A program made the translations under genes and the position numbers. A stretch of 32,193 bases of DNA from a virus: positions 1 to 32,193 of IMG/VR virus record IMGVR_UViG_3300007735_000615; one strand, 5' to 3'. Numbering within the stretch: position 1 is the first letter of the stretch; every line of letters starts with the position of its first letter. The notes below the pieces were generated by a model. That model was given only the letters and a program-made list of their open reading frames with translations, was not told where the DNA came from and did no database searches. This document shows positions 13,634-19,905 of this stretch, one piece after another.

Positions 13634-14038
13634 ATGAGAACAAGTGAACTGACAGGAGCCGCCCTTGATTGGGCGGTGGCAAAGTGTGAGGGTGCAACAG
13701 ACGAGTGGCGTAGAGATGCGCCGTTCTTGTGGAATGGTGTGCCTTGCATACGCATGGATGGGCACGATGTGAACTACACCCCATCAGCCAACTGGGTACT
13801 AGGCGGCCCGATTATTGACCGAGAAGCCATTGCCCTATCGCCCATGCCCGATGGGTTGTGTCGTGCATACGCCGCCGATGGAACGAGGTGGGCACCGAAT
13901 GGTGATGAGGTGTTCAACTGGAAGCACAAGCAACAGGGGTATCACCCACTCATCGCAGCCATGCGGTGCTATGTGGCAAGCAAGCTCGGCGATGAAGTCG
14001 AGATTCCAGCAGAGTTAACACAAGGAGAAACAACATGA
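13634..14038 (+). CDS. DUF2591 (NinX-like) phage protein
   Basis: A 134-residue protein with the family hallmarks MRTSELTGAALDWAVAKCEG at the N-terminus, NYTPSANWVLGGPIIDREAI in the middle and HPLIAAMRCYVASKLGDEVE near the C-terminus. This is the DUF2591 family, common in phages and prophages of proteobacteria and including NinX-type proteins; its biochemical role is unknown. AAGGAGA is well placed upstream. It starts a run of four genes with overlapping or touching ends (to 14658). Confidence 0.85.
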   Translation: MRTSELTGAALDWAVAKCEGATDEWRRDAPFLWNGVPCIRMDGHDVNYTPSANWVLGGPIIDREAIALSPMPDGLCRAYAADGTRWAPNGDEVFNWKHKQQGYHPLIAAMRCYVASKLGDEVEIPAELTQGETT

Positions 14039-14235
14039 GATTAGATACTGTGATGCAAGAGACGCTTGAGTACATCAACGGCGAGTTAGTAAGTGTTGTG
14101 AAACGCTTGAGCTATGTCGCTAACAACATTGACGACATACGAGAACGCGATGACTGTTGCGAACAAGTCGAACAGTCTATCAACAAACTGCGGGACTTGA
14201 TTAGAGAGACTGATTTAAAAGGAGAAACAAAATGA
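14035..14235 (+). CDS. Small coiled-coil protein, unknown
   Basis: A 66-residue acidic helical protein with heptad-like hydrophobics (ETLEYINGELVSVVKRLSYV, QVEQSINKLRDLIRETDLKG). It overlaps the previous stop by 4 nt (ATGA) and the next start by 4 nt. No domain recognised; it could dimerise with a neighbour. Confidence 0.7.
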   Translation: MRLDTVMQETLEYINGELVSVVKRLSYVANNIDDIRERDDCCEQVEQSINKLRDLIRETDLKGETK

Positions 14236-14450
14236 AATACAAACACCTGCACACATGGGACACCATGATGGGGAGCTATGACTACTGGAAAGAGTTCACG
14301 CAAGCACTAGCAGAGCACGACAACGCACCGCTGGACTGCATCTACAAACGAAGCGAGGACAAGGGTGGTGGCTGGGAGTGCGCTAGTAGTCTGACCACTA
14401 CGCACAGATTTTGGGATACACACAGAGCAATACACAAAGAGGAGAACTGA
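14232..14450 (+). CDS. Small early protein, unknown
   Basis: A 72-residue protein rich in aromatic residues and His (MKYKHLHTWDTMMGSYDYWK, TTTHRFWDTHRAIHKEEN). AAAAGGAGA precedes the start, which overlaps the upstream stop by 4 nt. I do not recognise the family. Confidence 0.7.
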   Translation: MKYKHLHTWDTMMGSYDYWKEFTQALAEHDNAPLDCIYKRSEDKGGGWECASSLTTTHRFWDTHRAIHKEEN

Positions 14451-14451
14451 A

Positions 14452-14658
14452 ATGGCTGCAATTCACTTGGACTACGACATGCTGCACAAGGCAGCACAAC
14501 AGATGGAACGCGAAGGCGGTAGCTTCGCAAAACACATAGCACTAGCGTTCTTTGTCGCTGACGCTATGAATCAGGAAGCACTGGTCAATGCGTTCGATGA
14601 CTTGTTCTTGCAGTTCTATCGCAAGTACCGCAGAGAGCAACGCTTAACACAGGAGTAA
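14452..14658 (+). CDS. Small helical early protein, unknown
   Basis: A 68-residue helical protein (MAAIHLDYDMLHKAAQQMER, FAKHIALAFFVADAMNQEAL) with a basic C-terminus (RKYRREQRL). It begins 1 nt after the previous stop; GAGGAG upstream is the ribosome site. No domain recognised. A hairpin of the recurring family follows its stop by 5 nt. Confidence 0.7.
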   Translation: MAAIHLDYDMLHKAAQQMEREGGSFAKHIALAFFVADAMNQEALVNAFDDLFLQFYRKYRREQRLTQE

Positions 14659-14663
14659 TGAAC

Positions 14664-14680
14664 GGGGAACTCACTTCCCC
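14664..14680 (+). repeat. GGGGAA-CTCAC-TTCCCC hairpin after stop codon
   Basis: A perfect 6-bp stem with 5-nt loop, 5 nt after the TAA at 14656-14658. It is followed by an 8-bp hairpin GCGGTGTG-CCCACT-CACACCGC (14691-14712), then CATTCGTAACTGAGGAG, nearly the same leader end as at 13609-13626. Confidence 0.85.
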
Positions 14681-14690
14681 ATCAGGGTTA

Positions 14691-14712
14691 GCGGTGTGCC
14701 CACTCACACCGC
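14691..14712 (+). promoter_or_regulatory. 8-bp leader hairpin before the Cys-rich gene
   Basis: GCGGTGTG (14691-14698) pairs perfectly with CACACCGC (14705-14712) around a 6-nt loop, 9 nt upstream of the ribosome site GAGGAG. It has no T-run, so it is more likely an mRNA-leader structure than a terminator. Confidence 0.6.
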
Positions 14713-14736
14713 ATTCGTAACTGAGGAGTATTAAAA

Positions 14737-16077
14737 ATGAAGATCAACTTCAATGAGTTAGTTGAACAACTTGCAACCATCTTGCGTGGGGACGCGTACC
14801 ATCGTGATGGTGATTCCTGCAAGAGACAAGATGCACCTGCTCGTGACTGGCACTATCGTGAGCAGCGCAAGTACAAGATGCACCCCGCTGTCATCAAGGC
14901 ACTGGATTCAGACCATCGACCAACGGACTGGCACTTGCTCACACTTGAGTGGCCGCACGTAGCAGCGACAGACACCACACGCTTAGCGTACACAAGAGAC
15001 GAGCGTGCTGGCGAGGCCGACAGGCAAACCGTTACTACCGTGGGCAAGTACATCACACGCCACTTCCCATCCATGCCTGACCACGAGGTACGCAACCTCG
15101 TTGCCTTGTATGCCGCTGGTGAGACGTGCAAGTTTGTGCATACGATGGCCGAGATGATTCACCACCTGCATCGTGGGCCACACTCATGCATGGTGAGTGC
15201 CCGTGAGATACGCTGTCATGACGGTGAGGTACGCCATCCGTATCAGGTGTATGACCCGAAGTTCGGCTGGCACATGGCTGTGCGTATCGAGAACGATGAC
15301 ACCGTAGGCCGTGCGCTGTGTATCGACAACGGTGTTCATGCCAAGTACTTCGTGCGTACCTATGCCAAGACAGGCGGGTACTCATACGCTGACGAGAAGC
15401 TACACGCTTGGCTACTTGAGCAGGGGTATGTGCATCGCAACAACTACATGGACGGCACGAAGATGGCGTACTTCGAGACATCGGATGAATTCCTTGCACC
15501 GTACATTGACGGCAACCAGCAGCACGTAGAAATCTACAACGATGAGCTACGCATCGACTGCAACGGTGAGTACGAGTGTGGCAACACCTGCGGCTCACCA
15601 TCGGGAGGTAATCGCATCGAGTGTGATGATTGCGGTAATCGCTTCGAGGATGGTGATGGGTTCTGGGTCGGTGCGTATGAGGACAGCCATGTCTGTGGGT
15701 CGTGCGGCAATGACGACTACACCTATGCGTACAGCAGACGTGGGCATCGACACTACATACGTAACGACAACACCGTGTATGTCAATGACGAGTACTACGA
15801 TGAGGACTATCTGTCAGACAACGAGATCGTGTGCCTAGAGAACGGTGACTACGCTTCGCTCGGTGACTGCGTAGAGATAGATGGGGACTGGTATGTCAGC
15901 GATGACCCTGACGTGTGCTATGCCGAGGATGTCGAGGAGTACCGCTTGAAGGACGACTGCTGGCAGTGCGAGGATTCTGGCAACTGGTACAACGATGACA
16001 GCAAGCAGGTAATGGTAGATTGCAAGTTCTATCACGCAGACTGCCCACGCTTACCTGAACAAACAACTGAGGAGTAA
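14737..16077 (+). CDS. Large Cys-rich, zinc-ribbon-like phage protein
   Basis: A 446-residue acidic protein with two parts. Residues 1-270 are mixed alpha/beta, with HPAVIKALDSDHRPTDWHLL, a central HPYQVYDPKFGWHMAVRI and GRALCIDNGVHAKYFVRTYA; this last portion resembles a recurrent unnamed phage domain. The C-terminal part has paired Cys: C296/C299 with C320/C323 (CDDC, CGSC), and C408/C411 (CWQC) with C429/C436, plus many Tyr-Asp-rich repeats, so at least two zinc sites are likely. It is 3 nt from the peptidase gene and probably forms a two-gene unit with it. Exact function unknown. Confidence 0.8.
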   Translation: MKINFNELVEQLATILRGDAYHRDGDSCKRQDAPARDWHYREQRKYKMHPAVIKALDSDHRPTDWHLLTLEWPHVAATDTTRLAYTRDERAGEADRQTVTTVGKYITRHFPSMPDHEVRNLVALYAAGETCKFVHTMAEMIHHLHRGPHSCMVSAREIRCHDGEVRHPYQVYDPKFGWHMAVRIENDDTVGRALCIDNGVHAKYFVRTYAKTGGYSYADEKLHAWLLEQGYVHRNNYMDGTKMAYFETSDEFLAPYIDGNQQHVEIYNDELRIDCNGEYECGNTCGSPSGGNRIECDDCGNRFEDGDGFWVGAYEDSHVCGSCGNDDYTYAYSRRGHRHYIRNDNTVYVNDEYYDEDYLSDNEIVCLENGDYASLGDCVEIDGDWYVSDDPDVCYAEDVEEYRLKDDCWQCEDSGNWYNDDSKQVMVDCKFYHADCPRLPEQTTEE

Positions 16078-16080
16078 TCA

Positions 16081-17196
16081 ATGAATAAGAAATCAATTCT
16101 GTACAAGACCCTGACCCGTGCGCTGTCAGTCAAGCGCCCACACAACGGCAAGGGCGTAGCCATGCTGACCACATGGCTAGAAGCACACATCCCTGCGTAC
16201 CTGTTCGACAAGTACGGCTATGACGAGGCAGGTAACCTGCACGTTGACGCTCGTGTCGATGCCACTCACCGCACGCTATTCGTAGCGCACGTTGATACTG
16301 TGCACCGTGAAGATGGCGCGAACAAGATCAGGAAGACCACAGGCAAGTGGTACGCAGACGGTGCGCCACTCGGTGCCGATGATGGCGCAGGTGTTGCCCT
16401 GCTCATGCACTTGCTGTGCGGCGGTGTACCCGCATACTATGTGTTCACACAAGGCGAGGAGTGTGGTGGTATCGGTGCTCGTGCGTTAGCTAAAGATGAG
16501 ATGCTGTTGTCCGAGTTTGATCGTGCCATTGCGTTCGACAGACGTGGTATTGACAGCGTCATAACACACCAAGGGTATGGCCGCTGTTGTTCGGACGAGT
16601 TCGCTCAAGCCTTGGCTGACGAGCTGTCCTCTGGCAACGTGCTCATGTATCTGGGTGACGACACTGGTGTGTACACCGACACTGCCGAGTTTGTTGACGT
16701 GATACCTGAGTGCACCAACATCAGCGTGGGGTATATGTACGAGCACAGCGACAAGGAAGAACTCAACATACACCACTTCACGGCCTTGGCCGATGCCGTG
16801 CTTACCGTGCCGTGGGATAGCTTGCCGACAACCCGTGACCCCAAGGTCATCGAGAGCAAGTGGGACAGCATGGGCTACGGTGCGCCATCAGGTGCGTGGT
16901 CTAAGAACTGGTGGGCTGACTACAAGGACGATCTACCAGCGCCAGCGGTTAACGACACCTACGAGCAGGTAGTCGAGGACGCACTGTATGACGCGATGCT
17001 TGGTGTGTACACAGGGCTTGTTGACATCATCGCTGAGTGTGTGTACCCAGAAGACCCGACACTGGCCAAGCGCAGCATACGTAGGTCATCGCTGACCGAT
17101 GAGTTGTTGGCCGATGCCATGATGTCACTGCGTGAGGGAGAAGACCCAGAGAACATCTTGCTGTGGCTGTATGACGAGGCGTACTGCGAGATTTGA
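16081..17196 (+). CDS. Zinc metallopeptidase of the M20/M28/M42 (MH clan) type
   Basis: A 371-residue protein with all metal-site motifs of di-zinc aminopeptidases: FVAHVDTVH (H70, D72), PLGADDGAGVALLMHLL (D100/D101), FTQGEECGGIGA (E126 general base, E127), AIAFDRRG (D153), and SVGYMYEHSDKEELN (H222). Order and spacing match the MH clan fold, so an active peptidase or deacylase is likely; the substrate is not apparent. The last ~120 residues are an extra acidic helical tail. It lacks a signal peptide, so it acts inside the cell. ATG at 16081 follows GAGGAG closely and lies 3 nt after the Cys-rich gene. Peptidases of this kind are unusual among phage early genes. Confidence 0.85.
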   Translation: MNKKSILYKTLTRALSVKRPHNGKGVAMLTTWLEAHIPAYLFDKYGYDEAGNLHVDARVDATHRTLFVAHVDTVHREDGANKIRKTTGKWYADGAPLGADDGAGVALLMHLLCGGVPAYYVFTQGEECGGIGARALAKDEMLLSEFDRAIAFDRRGIDSVITHQGYGRCCSDEFAQALADELSSGNVLMYLGDDTGVYTDTAEFVDVIPECTNISVGYMYEHSDKEELNIHHFTALADAVLTVPWDSLPTTRDPKVIESKWDSMGYGAPSGAWSKNWWADYKDDLPAPAVNDTYEQVVEDALYDAMLGVYTGLVDIIAECVYPEDPTLAKRSIRRSSLTDELLADAMMSLREGEDPENILLWLYDEAYCEI

Positions 17197-17208
17197 CGGG
17201 TGTATTTT

Positions 17209-17235
17209 GCAGGGGTGGAATTCCCCTGCGTTTTT
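17209..17235 (+). terminator. Intrinsic terminator after the peptidase gene
   Basis: GCAGGGG (17209-17215), 7-nt loop TGGAATT, CCCCTGC (17223-17229), then GTTTTT. It lies 12 nt after the TGA at 17194-17196. The GGGG/CCCC core and the AATTCCCC side make it a diverged member of the recurrent hairpin family, here with a proper T-run. Confidence 0.7.
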
Positions 17236-17254
17236 AAACTAAAGGAGAAGCAGA

Positions 17255-17428
17255 ATGACAGATAGAAAATTTGTAACAGAAGAACAGTTCTACGCATGGA
17301 TGGGTTCAGACACACTGAAAGTACACGACTTAACTGCGTTGTTGCTTGAGGTAATCAATGGTCACTATCCAGTGCAAGTACTGCGTGAGGATGTGTTGAG
17401 CTATGAAACACAAGGAGAAGCAGAATGA
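17255..17428 (+). CDS. Small early protein, 57 residues, unknown
   Basis: ATG at 17255 with AAAGGAGAA 6 nt upstream opens a 57-codon frame (MTDRKFVTEEQFYAWMGSDT, then LKVHDLTALLLEVINGHYPV) ending in TGA at 17426-17428, which overlaps the next ATG by 4 nt. The product is helical and slightly acidic. The spacing and overlap make it a genuine gene although it is very short. No family recognised. Confidence 0.75.
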   Translation: MTDRKFVTEEQFYAWMGSDTLKVHDLTALLLEVINGHYPVQVLREDVLSYETQGEAE

Positions 17429-17643
17429 AAAACTTAGACGCGCACTATGACGCACTGCTGGCCAAGCACTTAGCCGAGGAGGATGTGCAGTGGACAGTAA
17501 TGTGGAACGATGGTGACGAGGGCGGCTACCTTGTCGTTGATGAAGATGGTGAAAGTGACGGCGAGGTTTACGAGACATTGAAAGAAGCCAAAGCCGAAGC
17601 ACACAGAAAGAACACGGAGGTGGATGATGACTTCTATTACTGA
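17425..17643 (+). CDS. Small acidic early protein, unknown
   Basis: A 72-residue very acidic protein (DGDEGGYLVVDEDGESDGEV) with a helical N-terminus and a C-terminal EVDDDFYY. It overlaps both neighbours (4 nt before, 17 nt after). The charge pattern recalls DNA-mimic proteins, but the length and sequence give no firm support. ACAAGGAGAAGCAGA provides the ribosome site. Confidence 0.7.
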   Translation: MKNLDAHYDALLAKHLAEEDVQWTVMWNDGDEGGYLVVDEDGESDGEVYETLKEAKAEAHRKNTEVDDDFYY

Positions 17644-17878
17644 CACACTGAAGCTGGCGCTTGATTACATTGAGTCTGTGCCTGATGATAGATACAACGC
17701 CGAACACATTGACCGAGACGCACTAATCACCGCAATCAAACAAGCCTTGGCACCGCCAGAGCAAGCGCCTACCAGCGAGTTACATAGCTGCCCGTATGCA
17801 GAAGAAATTCACGGGGACTATGAGACATTGTGCGACTGTGACGAAGAGCAGACGCGCCAATGTGCGCAGGATATTTAA
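17627..17878 (+). CDS. Small protein with LKLALDYIE repeat-type N-terminus
   Basis: Two ATGs occur in tandem (17624, 17627); GGAGG at 17616-17620 favours 17627. The 83-residue product starts MTSITDTLKLALDYIESVPD and continues with ALITAIKQALAPPEQAP, the same layout as the N-terminus of the gene at 20428 (EALKLALDALE, AAIKEALAQEQ). The C-terminal half has four Cys (HSCPY, LCDCDEE, QCAQ) that might bind metal. This N-terminal module is common in small phage and prophage proteins without known function. Confidence 0.7.
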   Translation: MTSITDTLKLALDYIESVPDDRYNAEHIDRDALITAIKQALAPPEQAPTSELHSCPYAEEIHGDYETLCDCDEEQTRQCAQDI

Positions 17879-17890
17879 TGAGGAGAACAC

Positions 17891-18190
17891 ATGCTTTTCA
17901 AACTAACCTACATCGCGGCGATCATCGCCATCACACTTGACCTTTTTGTATGGAGACCAGACTATGAACCAGAACAACTACGACCTGAGCACACCAGAGG
18001 GTATGGAGAACTCAAAGCGATGGCTATCGCACGCTCTGACGCTGATTGGAGACAACGGCATCTGGGGCATCCCTCGATCAGGCACCGTCGTGCGTATCGA
18101 CAAGCAGAACAAGACTGCGACAGTCGTAGCCCAAGGCTCACCAGACGTGAGTATCGAGCTTGTATTCGAGGCGCTCGGCTGGACGGTTGA
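17891..18190 (+). CDS. Short membrane-anchored ORF overprinting the next gene
   Basis: The ATG at 17891 has an ideal ribosome site (AGGAG, 5 nt). The first 21 residues (MLFKLTYIAAIIAITLDLFV and W) form one hydrophobic transmembrane segment. The frame stays open for 99 codons, but from about codon 25 it overlaps the gene at 17964 in another frame and becomes Arg-rich, as shadow frames usually do. Translation start is well supported; the length of the biologically meaningful product is not. It may be a small membrane peptide whose tail is a by-product of overlap. Confidence 0.5.
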   Translation: MLFKLTYIAAIIAITLDLFVWRPDYEPEQLRPEHTRGYGELKAMAIARSDADWRQRHLGHPSIRHRRAYRQAEQDCDSRSPRLTRREYRACIRGARLDG

Positions 18191-18212
18191 GTATGCCGAT
18201 AGTGGACACTAA
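17964..18212 (+). CDS. Conserved small phage protein, unknown
   Basis: Translation from the ATG at 17964 (GGAG 8 nt upstream) gives 82 residues: MNQNNYDLSTPEGMENSKRW, then GDNGIWGIPRSGTVVRIDKQ and a C-terminal VFEALGWTVEYADSGH. The NGIWGIPRSGTV-x(n)-KTATVV-x(n)-ALGW pattern is one I recall from phages, so this frame is the conserved one of the overlapping pair. The frame is open upstream to a TTG at 17937, without ribosome site. No function known. Confidence 0.75.
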   Translation: MNQNNYDLSTPEGMENSKRWLSHALTLIGDNGIWGIPRSGTVVRIDKQNKTATVVAQGSPDVSIELVFEALGWTVEYADSGH

Positions 18213-18231
18213 CATTGTCCAACAGTTGACA

Positions 18232-18258
18232 ACCTCGGGAAACCGAGGTACATTTTTT
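18232..18258 (+). terminator. Intrinsic terminator with GAAA tetraloop
   Basis: ACCTCGG (18232-18238), loop GAAA, CCGAGGT (18243-18249), then ACATTTTTT. The stem is perfect, the loop is a stable GNRA type and the T-run is six long. It lies 20 nt after the TAA at 18210-18212 and would separate the genes from 18275 onward. Confidence 0.75.
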
Positions 18259-18274
18259 ATTCAAGGAGAAAGCA

Positions 18275-18793
18275 ATGCCAGACTTAAAAAGTGAGATGAG
18301 CAAGGTTCTCGACGCATGGGAACAAGACGATCAACAAACACAGGAGAAGCAAGTGCCAAAGAAAACATTTCAACCAACCAACAACGTGACGCTTGAGACA
18401 TTCAACTACGTGCGTGACAACCCGAACAAACTCAGCGGTGAGATACGAGATGCCATGAGACAGCGAGGGTTCAACGTGGGGTCAGTGGGTTCTCTCATCA
18501 CGCAGTTCACAAAGCAAGGGCGGTTTATAAGAGACCACAACAACAGATACCACGCCATTGCGCGTGAGTACACGCCGTTGAAGTCAACGAAGAAGTTCCG
18601 ATCAGAAGGCAAGCGCACGAACAAGATAGTGCAGATCAAGACCAAGACACCCAGCGCAGGCATCGCCGCTTTGCATGTCGATACTACGCCCAAGGTCAAG
18701 CCATCGTGGGATGTAGACACAGTGCTCGACACCATGAGTATTTTGCAGGCACGCACCTTGTACGATGCCCTCAAGAAAATATTCGGAGGTTGA
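18275..18793 (+). CDS. Putative winged-helix DNA-binding protein
   Basis: A 172-residue basic protein. Residues ~35-95 (TLETFNYVRDNPNKLSGEIR, VGSVGSLITQFTKQGRFIRD, NNRYHAI) read as a winged helix: helix, helix-turn-helix with a basic recognition part and a beta wing. A basic linker follows, then PSWDVDTVLDTMSILQARTL and a final YDALKKIFGG, a C-terminal module seen on several phage proteins and possibly an interaction site. It begins a unit right after the terminator at 18232 with AAGGAGAA. A role as phage transcription regulator is plausible. Confidence 0.65.
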   Translation: MPDLKSEMSKVLDAWEQDDQQTQEKQVPKKTFQPTNNVTLETFNYVRDNPNKLSGEIRDAMRQRGFNVGSVGSLITQFTKQGRFIRDHNNRYHAIAREYTPLKSTKKFRSEGKRTNKIVQIKTKTPSAGIAALHVDTTPKVKPSWDVDTVLDTMSILQARTLYDALKKIFGG

Positions 18794-18794
18794 T

Positions 18795-18914
18795 ATGTGG
18801 GATGTACTAATAACTGTGGTACTGATGGGCTTCGGTGCAGTCGCGCTGATTGCTATCTGTGCTTTGTTTGGATGGGCTGTATTCTGGATGCAAGAAGGAG
18901 GGCGAGATGAGTGA
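18795..18914 (+). CDS. 39-residue single-pass membrane protein
   Basis: ATG at 18795, with GGAGGT 4-5 nt upstream, encodes MWDVLITVVLMGFGAVALIA and ICALFGWAVFWMQEGGRDE. Residues 3-31 are one long hydrophobic transmembrane segment with an acidic C-terminus. The stop TGA (18912-18914) overlaps the next gene by 8 nt, and the next gene's ribosome site GGAGGG lies in its last codons. It is too short for typical gene calling but is well supported. It may be an inhibitory membrane peptide; function unknown. Confidence 0.7.
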   Translation: MWDVLITVVLMGFGAVALIAICALFGWAVFWMQEGGRDE

Positions 18915-19176
18915 AACTAAATTAAAAGTGACAGACAAAACAAGTGCAGGTTTGTGTGATGCGTTGTTTGATGAGTTTGATTTGTTACGCAATGGTTTGA
19001 GTGATGCACATAGGGCATCGGCTGTTGCCAAACTTGCAGTGCAGATCATCAACACCAAGAAGTTGGAGATCGAAGCGGCGGCTTTCCACAAAGCAGGGCT
19101 ACGCTTCGTACCACTTGCACTCAGCGCCAGCGGTATACCAATCGGAAAAGAAGAGCATGCTGACGCAGCCGTTTGA
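18907..19176 (+). CDS. Small early protein, unknown
   Basis: The ATG at 18907, preceded by AGGAGGG, is preferred over an upstream in-frame start at 18850, giving 89 residues (MSETKLKVTDKTSAGLCDAL, FDEFDLLRNGLSDAHRASAV, AKLAVQIINTKKLEIEA). It is helical throughout its first two thirds. The family resembles short phage proteins I have seen in Burkholderiales phages, unassigned. Its 3' end overlaps the next gene by 20 nt. Confidence 0.7.
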   Translation: MSETKLKVTDKTSAGLCDALFDEFDLLRNGLSDAHRASAVAKLAVQIINTKKLEIEAAAFHKAGLRFVPLALSASGIPIGKEEHADAAV

Positions 19177-19612
19177 GTTTATGCAACAGGCCGATAGGCC
19201 GCATGTGCACGGCGAGACTAGGGCAAAGATACTTGCCCTAGTCAAAGAGATTGATGCCGTGTACAAGCAACACGTACGCGCACCGACAGGCATGGTGTGC
19301 GACATCTGCGGCAAGGGTGACACCGACACCATCCATAAAGTCAAGGATGTTGTCAATGGGTATGAGCACAGAGAACATATGTCACCACGCCTTTGCTACG
19401 GCCACGCTTGTGGCTGGAACACGTCATACACAAACTTTGACTACGACAGGCGGTGCAAGCTGCTTGGTTTGAACCGCAAGGTGTTCACTGACAGAATTGA
19501 AATGTCAAGAACTGTGTTTGATGAACCTGTGTTGTTAGATGAGGAGATTGATTTGCACTTTGCACAATACCTTGCCAAGCAGTTACAAAAAACAATAAAG
19601 GAGAAAGCATGA
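19157..19612 (+). CDS. Phage protein with CxxC zinc-binding region
   Basis: The frame is open upstream to 19001, but the upstream portion overlaps the previous gene and is basic and unconserved in look; the ATG at 19157 is chosen (151 residues). Residues 46-85 hold MVCDICGKGDTDTIHKVKDV and MSPRLCYGHACGW, giving C48/C51 and C80/H83/C85 as a possible zinc site. The C-terminus EEIDLHFAQYLAKQLQK is amphipathic. This arrangement is a recurring phage protein of unknown role, possibly a nucleic-acid-binding factor. Confidence 0.7.
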   Translation: MLTQPFEFMQQADRPHVHGETRAKILALVKEIDAVYKQHVRAPTGMVCDICGKGDTDTIHKVKDVVNGYEHREHMSPRLCYGHACGWNTSYTNFDYDRRCKLLGLNRKVFTDRIEMSRTVFDEPVLLDEEIDLHFAQYLAKQLQKTIKEKA

Positions 19613-19905
19613 CTGAATTCAACAAACCAACAGCAGAGACATTGCCTGAGAAACCAAAATTTGAAGCCATAACAACAAGGCTAGACAGAATTGGCGCTGA
19701 GTCTGGTATTAAAGAAATGACAAATGAGTTATATCATTATGGTGTAAATGTCAGGGAGGATTTGGGTAAGGAGTTTAATTACCTTTTTCACCTTACAAGA
19801 AACGACACCATTGAAGAAGTAGCACTGCACGTTGAGAAGCTCAAGGGCTTTGGCAAGGACACGGTTGATTCGCTGGCTGTTTATATCAGGGAGATGAAGA
19901 AATGA
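19609..19905 (+). CDS. Small protein with LDRIGAESGIKEMT module
   Basis: A 98-residue protein overlapping the previous stop by 4 nt. Residues ~24-45 (TRLDRIGAESGIKEMTNELY) closely match KLDRFGAEAGIKEMTPEIY in the gene at 20974, so the two share a module while their remaining parts differ. The C-terminal half is helical (ALHVEKLKGFGKDTVDSLAV). AAGGAGAAAGC precedes the start. Function unknown. Confidence 0.75.
   Translation: MTEFNKPTAETLPEKPKFEAITTRLDRIGAESGIKEMTNELYHYGVNVREDLGKEFNYLFHLTRNDTIEEVALHVEKLKGFGKDTVDSLAVYIREMKK

Noticed and set aside
15053-15601. Antisense ORF of 182 codons, Cys/His/Arg-rich, opposite the Cys-rich gene
   Set aside because: Composition mirrors the sense codons; no start signals. 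The sense frame has proper ribosome site and gene spacing.
19001-19156. N-terminal extension of the CxxC gene to 19001
   Set aside because: Overlaps the preceding gene entirely and reads as basic, unstructured sequence; no ribosome site at 19001.
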